64,000 bases of DNA from Flavobacteriales bacterium 33_180_T64 (GTDB taxonomy: Bacteria > Bacteroidota > Bacteroidia > Flavobacteriales > Flavobacteriaceae). Made by a program: the position numbers and the translations under genes. Under the pieces are notes generated by a model, which saw only the letters and a list, made by a program, of their open reading frames with translations, had not been told where the DNA came from and ran no database searches. This document shows positions 1 through 8,376 of this stretch, one piece after another. The stretch's first letter is position 1. Each line of letters begins with the position of its first letter. The stretch is from NCBI GenBank assembly GCA_002162685.1, contig MAAQ01000019.1, positions 1-64,000 on the forward strand, in the 5' to 3' direction.

Positions 1-1110
1 CAAACCATTACGATTCAAGATACAACAGCGCCTACATTTACTGTGCCTGCTGATATCACTATCGAATGTGATGTGGATCCTTCTGATCTTAACTTAACAG
101 GTGATGTTACTGATGAAGCGGATAATTGTTCAACAAATCTTGAAGCTACATTTGTTGATGAAGTAGATCAAGGTGATTGTGTATCTATAATCACTAGAGT
201 TTGGACTGTGACTGATGAATGTGATAATGCAACAGCTTTAATACAGACTATAACAATTCAAGATACTACTGCTCCAGCTTTAGTAGGTGATTTAGAAGAA
301 GAAATAAATGTCGTTTGTAGCGATATTCCTGAAGTTCCTGAACTAGTTTTTGAAGATGCATGTTCTTCAAATATGACTGTTGATTTCAATGAAACATCAA
401 CTTTAGATGGAACTGAAATGGACTATATCATAATAAGAGATTGGTTTGTAAGTGATGACTGTGGAAATGAAGCCATATATACTCAAACAATAAATGTAAC
501 TGTACAAAGTGAAATACCTACAGACGATGCTGATTTATGTATTGCTGAAGATTTTGATTTTGATCTTTTCGATCTTTTACTTGGTGATTATGACATCGAT
601 GGAACATGGTCGGTAACATCTGGTAATGCTACAATTGATGGTAGTATGTTTAACCCTTCTTCGTTATTAGATATAAATGGAGGTTTTACTGATGACCAAT
701 TAGGAGACTATGAATTCACCTATACTTATGGTGGAGAATGTCCTGGAACAGCAACTGTTATAATTACTTTAAATGATGAATGTGTTGTTTTACCTTGTGG
801 TCAAGAGGATGTAGTGATCTCTAAAGCTGTAACAGCCAACTTTGATGGTATTAATGAATTCTTTACCATTTCAGGAGTGGAAGATTGTGGTTTCGTTATC
901 CAATTGCAGATCTTTAATCGTTGGGGAGCAAAAATCTATGACAATTCTAATTATCAAAATGATTGGAATGCTACAGCATCTAGCGCTTCTATTGGAAATT
1001 CAAATTATGTGCCTACAGGAACATATTATTATGTAATTAAATTAATAGATAGTACTGGTGATCTAGAATTAAGACCGTTTACTGGACCAATCTATGTATC
1101 AACAAAATAA
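1..1110 (+). CDS. T9SS type B sorting domain (gliding motility-associated C-terminal) protein, 5' end outside window
   Basis: The frame is open from base 1, so this is the C-terminal part of a larger protein; the GTG at 43 lies inside the repeat and is not a start. The visible part begins with cysteine-containing immunoglobulin-like modules of the HYR/SprB kind: the phrase QTITIQDTTAP occurs at the left edge and again about 80 residues on. The last ~90 residues match the gliding-motility-associated C-terminal domain: GINEFFTISG, then LQIFNRWG, then PTGTYYYVIKL. Type B domains direct export through the T9SS and usually need a PorP/SprF partner, which is the next gene. It is probably a surface adhesin. 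Its full size and upstream domains cannot be judged. Confidence 0.93.
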   Translation, partial: QTITIQDTTAPTFTVPADITIECDVDPSDLNLTGDVTDEADNCSTNLEATFVDEVDQGDCVSIITRVWTVTDECDNATALIQTITIQDTTAPALVGDLEEEINVVCSDIPEVPELVFEDACSSNMTVDFNETSTLDGTEMDYIIIRDWFVSDDCGNEAIYTQTINVTVQSEIPTDDADLCIAEDFDFDLFDLLLGDYDIDGTWSVTSGNATIDGSMFNPSSLLDINGGFTDDQLGDYEFTYTYGGECPGTATVIITLNDECVVLPCGQEDVVISKAVTANFDGINEFFTISGVEDCGFVIQLQIFNRWGAKIYDNSNYQNDWNATASSASIGNSNYVPTGTYYYVIKLIDSTGDLELRPFTGPIYVSTK

Positions 1111-1122
1111 ATCTTAACCTAT

Positions 1123-2040
1123 ATGAAATTAGTAAAGTTTAACATTATAGCATTTATACTATTCAGTAGCTGGATGGGAGTTGCGCAGCAACTACCTCAG
1201 TTTACTCAGTATATGTACAATACTATTTCTATAAATCCAGCATATGCAGGGAGTAGAGAAACATTAAGTGTTGTTGGTTTACACAGAAGTCAATGGGTTG
1301 GCCTTGAAGGTGGTCCACAAACGCAAACACTATCTGTACATGCTCCTATGAGCAATGAAAAAGTTGGATTAGGACTCTCATTTATAAATGATGAACTTGG
1401 ATATCAAAATTTCTCATATTTATATGGAGACTTTTCATATACCATTCAAACTGGAGAAAATACCAAACTTGCATTTGGTGTTAAGGCTGGATTTACAAGT
1501 TATAGTTTAGATGCAGATTTTCAACAATCACAATCCAATGACCCAGTAATCTTCGGATTTGAAAATCGTTGGAAACCAAACATTGGTACTGGTGTATACT
1601 GGCATAGTAATAAATGGTACATGGGACTTTCTGCACCGAGAATATTAAATACAGATTATACTGGTGATGCAGAGTTTCAAGCTCTTGAAAGAATTAGTTA
1701 TTATTTCACTGGAGGATACGTGTTTGATCTAAGTGAAAACACAAAATTTAAACCTGCAACCTTATTGAAAGCGACAAATGGTGCGCCTTTATCGTTTGAC
1801 ATAACTGCTAATTTTTTATTCTATGAAAAGTTTTGGGTTGGTGGTAGTTACAGAATTAACGAACATGCTGCTGCTCTTGGTGGTATTGCAGATTTTCAAG
1901 TATCAAAACAATTACGAATCGGTTACGCATATGAATATCCACTTTCAGACTTAAGACCTTACACAAGTGGAACACATGAAGTGTTATTGATGTTTGAAAT
2001 ATTTAAAAGTAAACGAATTAAATCACCTAGATACTTCTAA
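1123..2040 (+). CDS. PorP/SprF family type IX secretion membrane protein
   Basis: The 305-residue product starts with a signal peptide (about residues 1-22, ending VAQQ). The mature N-terminus QFTQYMYNTISINPAYAGS is the hallmark of the PorP/SprF family. The rest alternates short amphipathic strands and ends in a hydrophobic-aromatic strand, as expected for an outer-membrane beta-barrel of about 14 strands. In this family PorP is a core T9SS component, and SprF-like members are dedicated partners of type B cargo. It starts 12 bases after the cargo gene and 11 bases before the OmpA gene, so co-transcription and a partner role for the upstream adhesin are likely. Confidence 0.93.
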   Translation: MKLVKFNIIAFILFSSWMGVAQQLPQFTQYMYNTISINPAYAGSRETLSVVGLHRSQWVGLEGGPQTQTLSVHAPMSNEKVGLGLSFINDELGYQNFSYLYGDFSYTIQTGENTKLAFGVKAGFTSYSLDADFQQSQSNDPVIFGFENRWKPNIGTGVYWHSNKWYMGLSAPRILNTDYTGDAEFQALERISYYFTGGYVFDLSENTKFKPATLLKATNGAPLSFDITANFLFYEKFWVGGSYRINEHAAALGGIADFQVSKQLRIGYAYEYPLSDLRPYTSGTHEVLLMFEIFKSKRIKSPRYF

Positions 2041-2051
2041 AAAATAAATCT

Positions 2052-3986
2052 ATGATGAAATCAAAGTTTTTAATCTTAATAATTGTACTTAGTAGTACAA
2101 TTATGGTTGCCCAAGAAAAACTAGCTGATAAGTTTTTTAGCAATTTCGGGTATGTAAAAGCCACTGAACTTTATGAAGAAGTTCTAAAAAAAGGAGACAC
2201 AAGTCTTCATGTTCTAACACGATTAGGTGATTGTTATTATAACAATTCTAAATCTGAAAAAGCTGCTTTTTGGTATAAAGAAGCTTTGACAAAATATGAT
2301 CAAAACGACATAAACCCTGAATATATTTATAAACATATTCAATCATTACGTAGTCTCGGTCAATACGAAGAGGCCGATTCTTGGATGAAAACATTTATGA
2401 GTATTCAAAATAATGATTCTAGAATTAAAGATTATAACCCAGAAAACATAGCGAAATACAACGAACTAGCGAGTGCAGGAAAAAATCAAGTCGTAAAACT
2501 TCAAAATCTACCTTTTAATTCTAAATATTCAGATTTTGGATCTTACATTCATAACGGACAATTATATTTTGCTTCATCAAGAAATACAGATGAAAAAAAA
2601 TTATATAACTGGAATCAAGAACCGTACTTAGATATTTACCAAGTCAACGTTGATAAAAAAGTAGATACTGTGACTTATGGCTCTCCTGATTTTATTAATG
2701 CAGAAAGAATCAATACAGATTTTCACGAAGCGTCTGTTGCTATCACCAATGATGGAAATACAATGTATTTTACTAGAGATAATGTAAGTAAGAGTAATAA
2801 AAAAGTAAAGTACGACGATAAAGGTACCACTCACCTCAAATTATATAAAGCAACTTTAGTTGGTGAACAATGGACAAATATTATAGAATTACCATTTAAT
2901 GACAATATATTTTCAACAGGCCATCCAACATTAAGCCCAGATAACAAGCAATTGTATTTTGTATCTGATCGTGAAGGAGGCATTGGTAATACAGACATTT
3001 ATGTTGTTGATATCAAAGGTGGAAACGATTATTCTGATCCAAGAAACTTAGGAGAAAAAGTAAATACAGAAGGTCGTGAAATGTTCCCTTTTGTAGCAAA
3101 AGATAGTACGTTCTATTTTTCATCAGATGGCCATTTAAATTTAGGCTTTTTAGACATTTTTAAATCTAATATTCTTAAAGATGAAACTGCTGAACCTGAA
3201 AATTTAGGCGCTCCTTATAACAGTGGCTTTGATGATTTTGCATATTTCAGGAATACTTCTGAAGCAGAAAATGAACATACTGGTTATTTTTCATCAAATA
3301 GACCCGATGGTCAAGGAAGTGATGATATATATAGCTTTGATGCTTCTGTTTGTATTCAAATTATAAAAGGAATTACAAAAGATAGAAATACAAATGAAAT
3401 TTTACCTGATGCAACCGTAAAACTTATAAATGAAGTTGGTAAAGTTATTGCAGAACAAGAAACTGAAGCAGATGGTAGTTATGAGTTTACTACAGACTGT
3501 AACAAATCATATACTGTCATTGGAAGCAAAGAAGATTTTAAAGATGACCAACAGAAAGTTACTACAGACAATACACATGATAAAGTTACTGAAGCCGATT
3601 TATATTTAGAACCACTTATTAATGATAGTCAAATTGTGATCAACCCAATTTTCTTTGACTTTGATAAATGGAACATAAGAACTGATGCTCAATATGAACT
3701 TGAAAACATAGTTGATGTAATGAGAGCACATCCTACTATGGTTATAAAAATTGAATCTCATACAGATAGTCGTGGACGTGATAAGTACAATATGAAATTA
3801 TCTGATAGAAGAGCAAAATCTACAATGGAATATATTCTTTCTAGAGGAATAGATCCAAAACGGATTGAAAGCGCCATTGGGTATGGAGAATCTCAATTGC
3901 TCAATAAATGTTCAAATGGTGTAAAATGTTCTGAAAAAGAACACCAACTCAATAGACGTTCTTATTTCTATATTTTAAAAGAATAA
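2052..3986 (+). CDS. OmpA family protein with TPR, PD40 repeats and carboxypeptidase-regulatory-like domain
   Basis: The 644-residue product has an N-terminal signal peptide (ends MVAQ), TPR-like helices at about 25-110, and WD40-like PD40 propeller repeats at about 155-425 (for example PTLSPDNKQLYFVSDREGG and GYFSSNRPDGQGSDDIYSF). A carboxypeptidase-regulatory-like beta domain follows at about 435-525, then a C-terminal OmpA domain starting at FFDFDKWNIRTDA with the peptidoglycan-binding stretch ESHTDSRGRDKYNMKLSDRR. The architecture matches proteins that tie T9SS complexes to peptidoglycan (the PorE-like group). It is the third gene of the cargo-PorP/SprF-OmpA set. Either of two adjacent ATGs (2052, 2055) may be the start. 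Confidence 0.92.
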   Translation: MMKSKFLILIIVLSSTIMVAQEKLADKFFSNFGYVKATELYEEVLKKGDTSLHVLTRLGDCYYNNSKSEKAAFWYKEALTKYDQNDINPEYIYKHIQSLRSLGQYEEADSWMKTFMSIQNNDSRIKDYNPENIAKYNELASAGKNQVVKLQNLPFNSKYSDFGSYIHNGQLYFASSRNTDEKKLYNWNQEPYLDIYQVNVDKKVDTVTYGSPDFINAERINTDFHEASVAITNDGNTMYFTRDNVSKSNKKVKYDDKGTTHLKLYKATLVGEQWTNIIELPFNDNIFSTGHPTLSPDNKQLYFVSDREGGIGNTDIYVVDIKGGNDYSDPRNLGEKVNTEGREMFPFVAKDSTFYFSSDGHLNLGFLDIFKSNILKDETAEPENLGAPYNSGFDDFAYFRNTSEAENEHTGYFSSNRPDGQGSDDIYSFDASVCIQIIKGITKDRNTNEILPDATVKLINEVGKVIAEQETEADGSYEFTTDCNKSYTVIGSKEDFKDDQQKVTTDNTHDKVTEADLYLEPLINDSQIVINPIFFDFDKWNIRTDAQYELENIVDVMRAHPTMVIKIESHTDSRGRDKYNMKLSDRRAKSTMEYILSRGIDPKRIESAIGYGESQLLNKCSNGVKCSEKEHQLNRRSYFYILKE

Positions 3987-4008
3987 TATCGTATAATAAC
4001 TATACATG

Positions 4009-4038
4009 AAAAGCAGACTATTATTGGTCTGCTTTTTT
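4009..4038 (+). terminator. Rho-independent terminator after the OmpA gene
   Basis: Arms AAAAGCAGAC (4009-4018) and GTCTGCTTTT (4027-4036) form a perfect 10 bp stem around an 8-base loop and run into a T tract on the plus strand. It closes the adhesin-PorP/SprF-OmpA operon. Confidence 0.85.
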
Positions 4039-4260
4039 ATTTAATCTACTCATTACTATATCTAATCTTAAAACCACAAAAGTATTAGTATTAAAAAGCA
4101 GTTTCAGTGTCATTTCTTACGCAATAACGAATACATCAAAAGTTACTAATCCTTTTTTAGCATATTGGATAAGTATCGTACAATAGGTTAAACACAAATA
4201 AAGTTTCATTTATTCATTGTATTAATTAAAAAGCTGCTACAGAGTTTAAAAATAAGTCAT

Positions 4261-4291
4261 AAAAAAAAGCTACAGTAAAAACTGTAGCTTT
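4261..4291 (-). terminator. Terminator of the CAP-domain lipoprotein gene
   Basis: Perfect 11 bp inverted repeat AAAGCTACAGT (4266-4276) / ACTGTAGCTTT (4281-4291) with an AAAA loop, next to an A run on the plus strand that becomes the U tract of the minus-strand transcript. It lies about 40 bases past the CAP gene stop. Confidence 0.8.
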
Positions 4292-4332
4292 AAAAATGAT
4301 TTGCTATTAATCAATTTTTTTTACAAAAAAAT

Positions 4333-4827
4333 TTATCTTTTAATGAAAATGTTAGTAAAATACCATTTCCCTTCTTCGTTTTGTTCAGCAGAAATATCAA
4401 AGTCTGTATAATCTCCTTCTATATTTTCTCTGTGTCCTTCACTATTTAACCATGCATTTACAACAGATTGTGCAGAACTAAAAGCATAAGCTACATTCTC
4501 AGAGACACTCGTTGCTGATGCGTTGTTAATTAAGCTATTTTGACGTTGAAAAAAATTATCGTGTGACACATTATCCTCTTCAACCATATAGTCGGTGTGT
4601 GTAAATGCTACAGCTTTAATCGTATTGTGATTATTTAAAGGTTCTAATCCTTCATTAATTCTGTGAGCATTGATTAATTCTAAAATTTCAATCTCAATTG
4701 TTTTTGCAGCTGGAGGGACAGGTAATGACATACTATCAATTGTCTCATCAGGAAAATTTTCTGTAGAACAAGAAAACGATAATAATGCGACCAATGCCAT
4801 GATAGGCAAATATTTAGTAGGTTTCAT
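4333..4827 (-). CDS. CAP (SCP/PR1) domain lipoprotein
   Basis: I choose the ATG at 4827 because it gives a lipoprotein signal peptide (MKPTKYLPIMALVALLSFSC) directly at the N-terminus; a longer frame from 4851 would add eight residues before it. The mature part carries a CAP domain: ELINAHRINEGLEPL, then VSHDNF, SENVAYAF and AWLNSEGHRENI, which hold the paired histidines and the SEN and GHR motifs of the family. Members are small extracytoplasmic proteins of mostly unknown activity. It is a single-gene unit with its own terminator and a long inverted repeat in its leader. Confidence 0.88.
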   Translation of the reverse strand: MKPTKYLPIMALVALLSFSCSTENFPDETIDSMSLPVPPAAKTIEIEILELINAHRINEGLEPLNNHNTIKAVAFTHTDYMVEEDNVSHDNFFQRQNSLINNASATSVSENVAYAFSSAQSVVNAWLNSEGHRENIEGDYTDFDISAEQNEEGKWYFTNIFIKR

Positions 4828-4845
4828 AAGTAGGGTTTTATATTC

Positions 4846-4877
4846 AAACAATTTAGAATTTGGGGTCTAAATTGTTT
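4846..4877. repeat. 12 bp inverted repeat in the leader of the CAP gene
   Basis: Arms AAACAATTTAGA (4846-4857) and TCTAAATTGTTT (4866-4877) are perfectly complementary, separated by ATTTGGGG. The element sits 19 bases before the CAP start codon, so it may be an operator or a leader hairpin. On the minus strand no T tract follows, so it is not a terminator of that transcript. Confidence 0.6.
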
Positions 4878-5052
4878 TATTAATAAATGATTATTTAAAC
4901 TTGGGAAAATCTATATAATCACTAATTTCAACGACAATATACACAGAACTTCAATGAAATTAGGTTAAAATGTATTATAATTCGATGAAACGCTTTACTT
5001 GTTATGAAATATCTTACAAAAAATGTATTTGGTCGAAGATTTTAAACTTAAA

Positions 5053-5700
5053 TTATGGAGACAAACGATCTAAGTTCCAATTGAAATCTTCATCTAATTG
5101 ATAACGTAATCTATCATGTAAACGATTAGGACGTCCTTGCCAAAATTCAATTTCTATCGGTTTAACAATAAATCCTCCCCAATAGTCTGGTCTAGGAATA
5201 TCTTTTCCTTCAAATTGATGCTCTAGATTTTTTAAGTTCTCTTCTAGAATTTCTCTGTTTTTTATAGTATCACTCTGTTTAGAAACTATAGCTCCAAGCT
5301 GGCTTCCTCTTGGTCTGGATTCAAAATAACCATCACTTAGGTTGGTTGCAATTTTTTCGGCTTTTCCTTTTATAATAATCTGTCGCTCTGCAGCATGCCA
5401 AAAAAATGAGATACATACATTAGGATTATTCTGTATTGCTTTGCCTTTTTCACTTTCATAATTGGTATAAAAAATAAATCCCTCGTGTGTGAATTTTTTT
5501 AAGAGCACTACCCTATTTTTCGGATATCCATCAAGCCCCATTGTACTTAATGTCATTGCATTGGTCTCTTCTATATCAAAATTCTTATCAACTTCATGAA
5601 ACCACTTCTGAAACAATTCCATGGGATTATCACTTACATTTCCCTCTAGCAATTCTTGCTTTTCATATGATTTTCTGTAATCTCCTAAGTCTGTATTCAT
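5053..5700 (-). CDS. pdxH: Pyridoxamine 5'-phosphate oxidase
   Basis: The 215-residue product matches PdxH at full length. It oxidises pyridoxamine or pyridoxine 5'-phosphate to pyridoxal 5'-phosphate with FMN and oxygen, in the cytoplasm. Visible family features are the N-terminal DPMELFQKWFHEV-like entry (here NPMELFQKWFHEV), the FMN-binding segment MTLSTMGLDGYPKNRVVLLKK, FYTNYESEKGKA, SFFWHAAERQI, and the C-terminal signature EFWQGRPNRLHDR. It is divergent from a small gene starting at 5783 with an 82-base gap. Several enzymes in this window use its product (rocD, cysteine desulfurase, class V aminotransferase). Confidence 0.96.
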   Translation of the reverse strand: MNTDLGDYRKSYEKQELLEGNVSDNPMELFQKWFHEVDKNFDIEETNAMTLSTMGLDGYPKNRVVLLKKFTHEGFIFYTNYESEKGKAIQNNPNVCISFFWHAAERQIIIKGKAEKIATNLSDGYFESRPRGSQLGAIVSKQSDTIKNREILEENLKNLEHQFEGKDIPRPDYWGGFIVKPIEIEFWQGRPNRLHDRLRYQLDEDFNWNLDRLSP

Positions 5701-5782
5701 TAGAGTCTTTTAAAGAATTAAATTTAATATTTATTTTACGTCTTCATATATTTCTTATAAATTTAAGGAATAATCCGCTCTA

Positions 5783-6196
5783 ATGAAATTTGAAAACAGT
5801 AAATATTTTAGTAAACTTAAGTGTTCTAAAATAGAATTTGACTTTGGGAATTATTATTTATTTGATCAATTTGTTATTTCAGAATTAAATGAGGGCATTC
5901 ATTTTAATTGGGAGAAAATCCAAAAAGTTAGCAGTATTTTATTAGCGCACTACGGTAACACCATAAAAATAGGCTATATCGCAAATAGAATTCATTCATA
6001 TTCGATAGAGCCATTACTTTGGATCAAATTTCAAAAGGAATATGACTTTATTATTGCAAGTGCTATCATATCTTATAATGATTTAAATTTTATAAATGCA
6101 ACCCTCGAAAAGCGTTTTTTTCAAAATAGTTTAAAACGTTGTAGCTCTATAGATGAAGCCGTAAATTGGGTTCGAAATTTAAAAGAGTTTAATTAA
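5783..6196 (+). CDS. Small cytoplasmic protein, STAS/SpoIIAA-like
   Basis: The product has 137 residues with no signal peptide or membrane segment. Alternating strands and helices (KIGYIANRIHSYSIEPLLWIKF, FIIASAIISYNDLNFINATLEKRFF, then SIDEAVNWVRNL) resemble the STAS/SpoIIAA-like fold of many small Bacteroidota proteins. The resemblance is by pattern only and no function follows from it. It is divergent from pdxH, and its stop codon overlaps the stop of rnz by four bases on opposite strands. The frame keeps coding-like composition throughout, so I regard it as real. Confidence 0.75.
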   Translation: MKFENSKYFSKLKCSKIEFDFGNYYLFDQFVISELNEGIHFNWEKIQKVSSILLAHYGNTIKIGYIANRIHSYSIEPLLWIKFQKEYDFIIASAIISYNDLNFINATLEKRFFQNSLKRCSSIDEAVNWVRNLKEFN

Positions 6197-7098
6197 AACT
6201 CAAATTTTCTCCCATCTTTTGCTAGTTCAACAGTATTAAAAATTGTTTCTGCTTCGATTTTAAACGCTTTTAAATCATCATATCGCGTTGAATAATGTCC
6301 TAAAATTAGTTGACCAACATTTGCTTTTTTTGCTATTGTTGCTGCTTGTTTAGCTGTAGAATGCTTTGTAGGAGCTGCTAGAGCTTCATTTTTTTCTATA
6401 AAAGTTGATTCATGATATAATACATCTACATCTTTTATAATTGGTAATATCGATTCATTATAAGCAGTATCACTGCAAAACGCATAACTTTTTGGTGGTT
6501 TTGGGTCTAAAGTAACAGATGCATTACTAACCATATTTCCTGTATTGTTTGGAACATCAGCGCCTTGTTTTAATTTTCGATAATAAGCCACGTCAATATC
6601 TGCATTTAAAATAGCATTCATGTCTAATTTACGGTCGCCAAGTTTTTCTTTAAACAAAAACCCATTTGTATAAATACGATGATCTAAAGGAATTGTAAAT
6701 ACTTCAACCTTATCATCTTCATATATTAATTCGGAAGATTTAGATGTTAATTCGTGAAAAATCAATTTGTAATTAGTCCAAGATTCAGACAATTTCATTT
6801 GAAGCGTAATCACTTCTTTTAACCCTTTAGGTGCATAAACATGTAAATCTGCTTCACGAGTTAACAATTTAAATGTTGAAATTAAACCTGGTAAACCAAA
6901 ACAATGATCCCCATGTAAATGCGATATAAAAATATGTTTAATTCTACTAAACTTAACTTTATTTCTACGCAACTCGACTTGAGTTCCTTCACCACAATCT
7001 ATTAAAAATGTATGATTTTTAATCTCTAGGACTTGAGATGTAGGATTTGTATGAATTTGAGGCGTTGCACTATAACAACCCAGAATTGTTAATTTCAT
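6193..7098 (-). CDS. rnz: Ribonuclease Z (tRNA 3' endonuclease)
   Basis: The 301-residue metallo-beta-lactamase-fold enzyme cuts the 3' trailer of tRNA precursors. It shows the zinc signature HLHGDHCFGLPG, an N-terminal LTILGCYSATPQ entry, DCGEGTQVELRR, the later CSDTAYNESI metal ligand region, HESTF and GHYSTRYDD near the C-terminus. The length fits the short bacterial RNase Z form. It is the last gene of the pyrR-pyrB-small protein-rnz run, with 6 bases to the gene upstream, so it is probably co-transcribed with pyrimidine genes. Its stop overlaps the stop of the convergent 137-residue gene. Confidence 0.95.
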   Translation of the reverse strand: MKLTILGCYSATPQIHTNPTSQVLEIKNHTFLIDCGEGTQVELRRNKVKFSRIKHIFISHLHGDHCFGLPGLISTFKLLTREADLHVYAPKGLKEVITLQMKLSESWTNYKLIFHELTSKSSELIYEDDKVEVFTIPLDHRIYTNGFLFKEKLGDRKLDMNAILNADIDVAYYRKLKQGADVPNNTGNMVSNASVTLDPKPPKSYAFCSDTAYNESILPIIKDVDVLYHESTFIEKNEALAAPTKHSTAKQAATIAKKANVGQLILGHYSTRYDDLKAFKIEAETIFNTVELAKDGRKFEF

Positions 7099-7104
7099 AG
7101 TATA

Positions 7105-7437
7105 TTAAAATCCTAAATCGCGCTCTATTTCTTCCATTTCGATGATGTCATAAGCTTCTTGCAGTGTTGGAACTACAACAATTTCATCTGGAATATCGTT
7201 GAGATTAGCTTTCTCAGTAACTATTACAAATGAATGTTTTGCTTTGCGATGTTTATTAGAGAGTTGTAAAAACTCAACGATATCAGTCAGTTTTACTTTA
7301 TTTAAAGTGGTAAGACTAATAATAATATTGTCATTCTTAAAGCGTTCGTATAGCACCTCAATTTTTTTTACTAACTCAATAATAGATGCTTTTTCTTGGG
7401 TAATTGTGGACGTGTTTCCGTTTTTATCAAAAATCAT
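7105..7437 (-). CDS. Small STAS-like protein between pyrB and rnz
   Basis: The 110-residue protein has no signal peptide. It has a strand-helix alternation (IIELVKKIEVLYERF, NIIISLTTL, SFVIVTEKANLNDIPDEIVVVPTLQEAYDIIEMEEIERDLGF) like STAS or anti-sigma-antagonist folds. It begins 4 bases after the pyrB stop and ends 6 bases before rnz, so it is part of that transcript. I do not know a function. Its position suggests a conserved accessory of rnz, and the fold assignment is a weak pattern match. Confidence 0.78.
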   Translation of the reverse strand: MIFDKNGNTSTITQEKASIIELVKKIEVLYERFKNDNIIISLTTLNKVKLTDIVEFLQLSNKHRKAKHSFVIVTEKANLNDIPDEIVVVPTLQEAYDIIEMEEIERDLGF

Positions 7438-7441
7438 AATG

Positions 7442-8371
7442 CTAGTGTTTTATTTTAGAAGCTAATAAATAAATCACTGCCATCCTAATTGCTACACCAT
7501 TTTGAACTTGGTCTAAAATAATTGCTTGATCAGAATCGGCAACATCACTAGTAATCTCAACACCTCTATTTATTGGTCCTGGATGCATAATAATGATTTC
7601 TTTATTTAGAGAATTTAATAGCGCTTTATTAACTCCATATTGTTGCGTATATTCTCGTGTTGTGGGAAAGTAACTAATATCCATACGTTCATTCTGAACA
7701 CGTAACATATTAGCAACATCACACCAATTAAGGGCTTTACGTAAATTTGTTTCTACTTTAACTCCTAAATCTTTTATATACTTTGGAAGTAATGTTTTTG
7801 GCCCGCAAACCATAACATTAGCCCCTTGTAATTGTAAGGCATAAATATTAGAAAGCGCAACTCTACTATGTAAGATATCACCAACAATAACTACATTTTT
7901 ACCCTTAACATCTCCTAAACGCTCTCTGATAGAGTAGCTATCTAACAACGCTTGTGTTGGATGTTCGTGTGCACCATCTCCTGCATTAATAATACTTGCA
8001 TCAATATGTTGTGACAAAAACACACCTGCACCAGGATTTGGGTGACGCATGACAACCATATCAACTTTCATTGATAAAATATTGTTTACGGTATCAATTA
8101 ATGTTTCTCCTTTTTTTACTGAAGATTGTGATGCCGAAAAGTTAATCACATCAGCAGAGAGACGCTTTTCTGCTAATTCAAAAGATAGTTTTGTACGTGT
8201 TGAATTTTCAAAAAATAAGTTGGCAATTGTAATATCTCTAAGCGAAGGCACTTTTTTGATTGGTCGATTAATCACCTCTTTGAAATGATCTGCAGTTTCA
8301 AAAATTAAATGAATGTCCTTTTTATTCAGATATTTAATTCCCAATAAGTGATTGACACTTAATTCGCTCAT
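7442..8371 (-). CDS. pyrB: Aspartate carbamoyltransferase catalytic subunit
   Basis: The 309-residue enzyme condenses carbamoyl phosphate and aspartate, the first committed step of pyrimidine synthesis. The carbamoyl-phosphate loop FFENSTRTKLSFE, the active-site KKGETLIDT segment, RHPNPGAG (the usual motif is RHxxxGA), HPTQALLD and the C-terminal HPGPINRGVEI are all present. No pyrI-like regulatory chain is seen nearby. It begins 5 bases after pyrR and is followed closely by two more genes, so all four share one message. Confidence 0.97.
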   Translation of the reverse strand: MSELSVNHLLGIKYLNKKDIHLIFETADHFKEVINRPIKKVPSLRDITIANLFFENSTRTKLSFELAEKRLSADVINFSASQSSVKKGETLIDTVNNILSMKVDMVVMRHPNPGAGVFLSQHIDASIINAGDGAHEHPTQALLDSYSIRERLGDVKGKNVVIVGDILHSRVALSNIYALQLQGANVMVCGPKTLLPKYIKDLGVKVETNLRKALNWCDVANMLRVQNERMDISYFPTTREYTQQYGVNKALLNSLNKEIIIMHPGPINRGVEITSDVADSDQAIILDQVQNGVAIRMAVIYLLASKIKH

Positions 8372-8376
8372 AATGT

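Larger units (their letters stand above)
3987..4332. other. Gene-free intergenic stretch
   Basis: Apart from the two terminators near its ends (4009-4038 and 4261-4291), this A+T-rich stretch shows no credible reading frame, promoter match, repeat or folded RNA that I can see. The two flanking operons converge here. Confidence 0.6.

Noticed and set aside
43-45. GTG as start of the first gene
   Set aside because: The frame is open to base 1 and the GTG falls within a repeat unit of a larger cargo protein.
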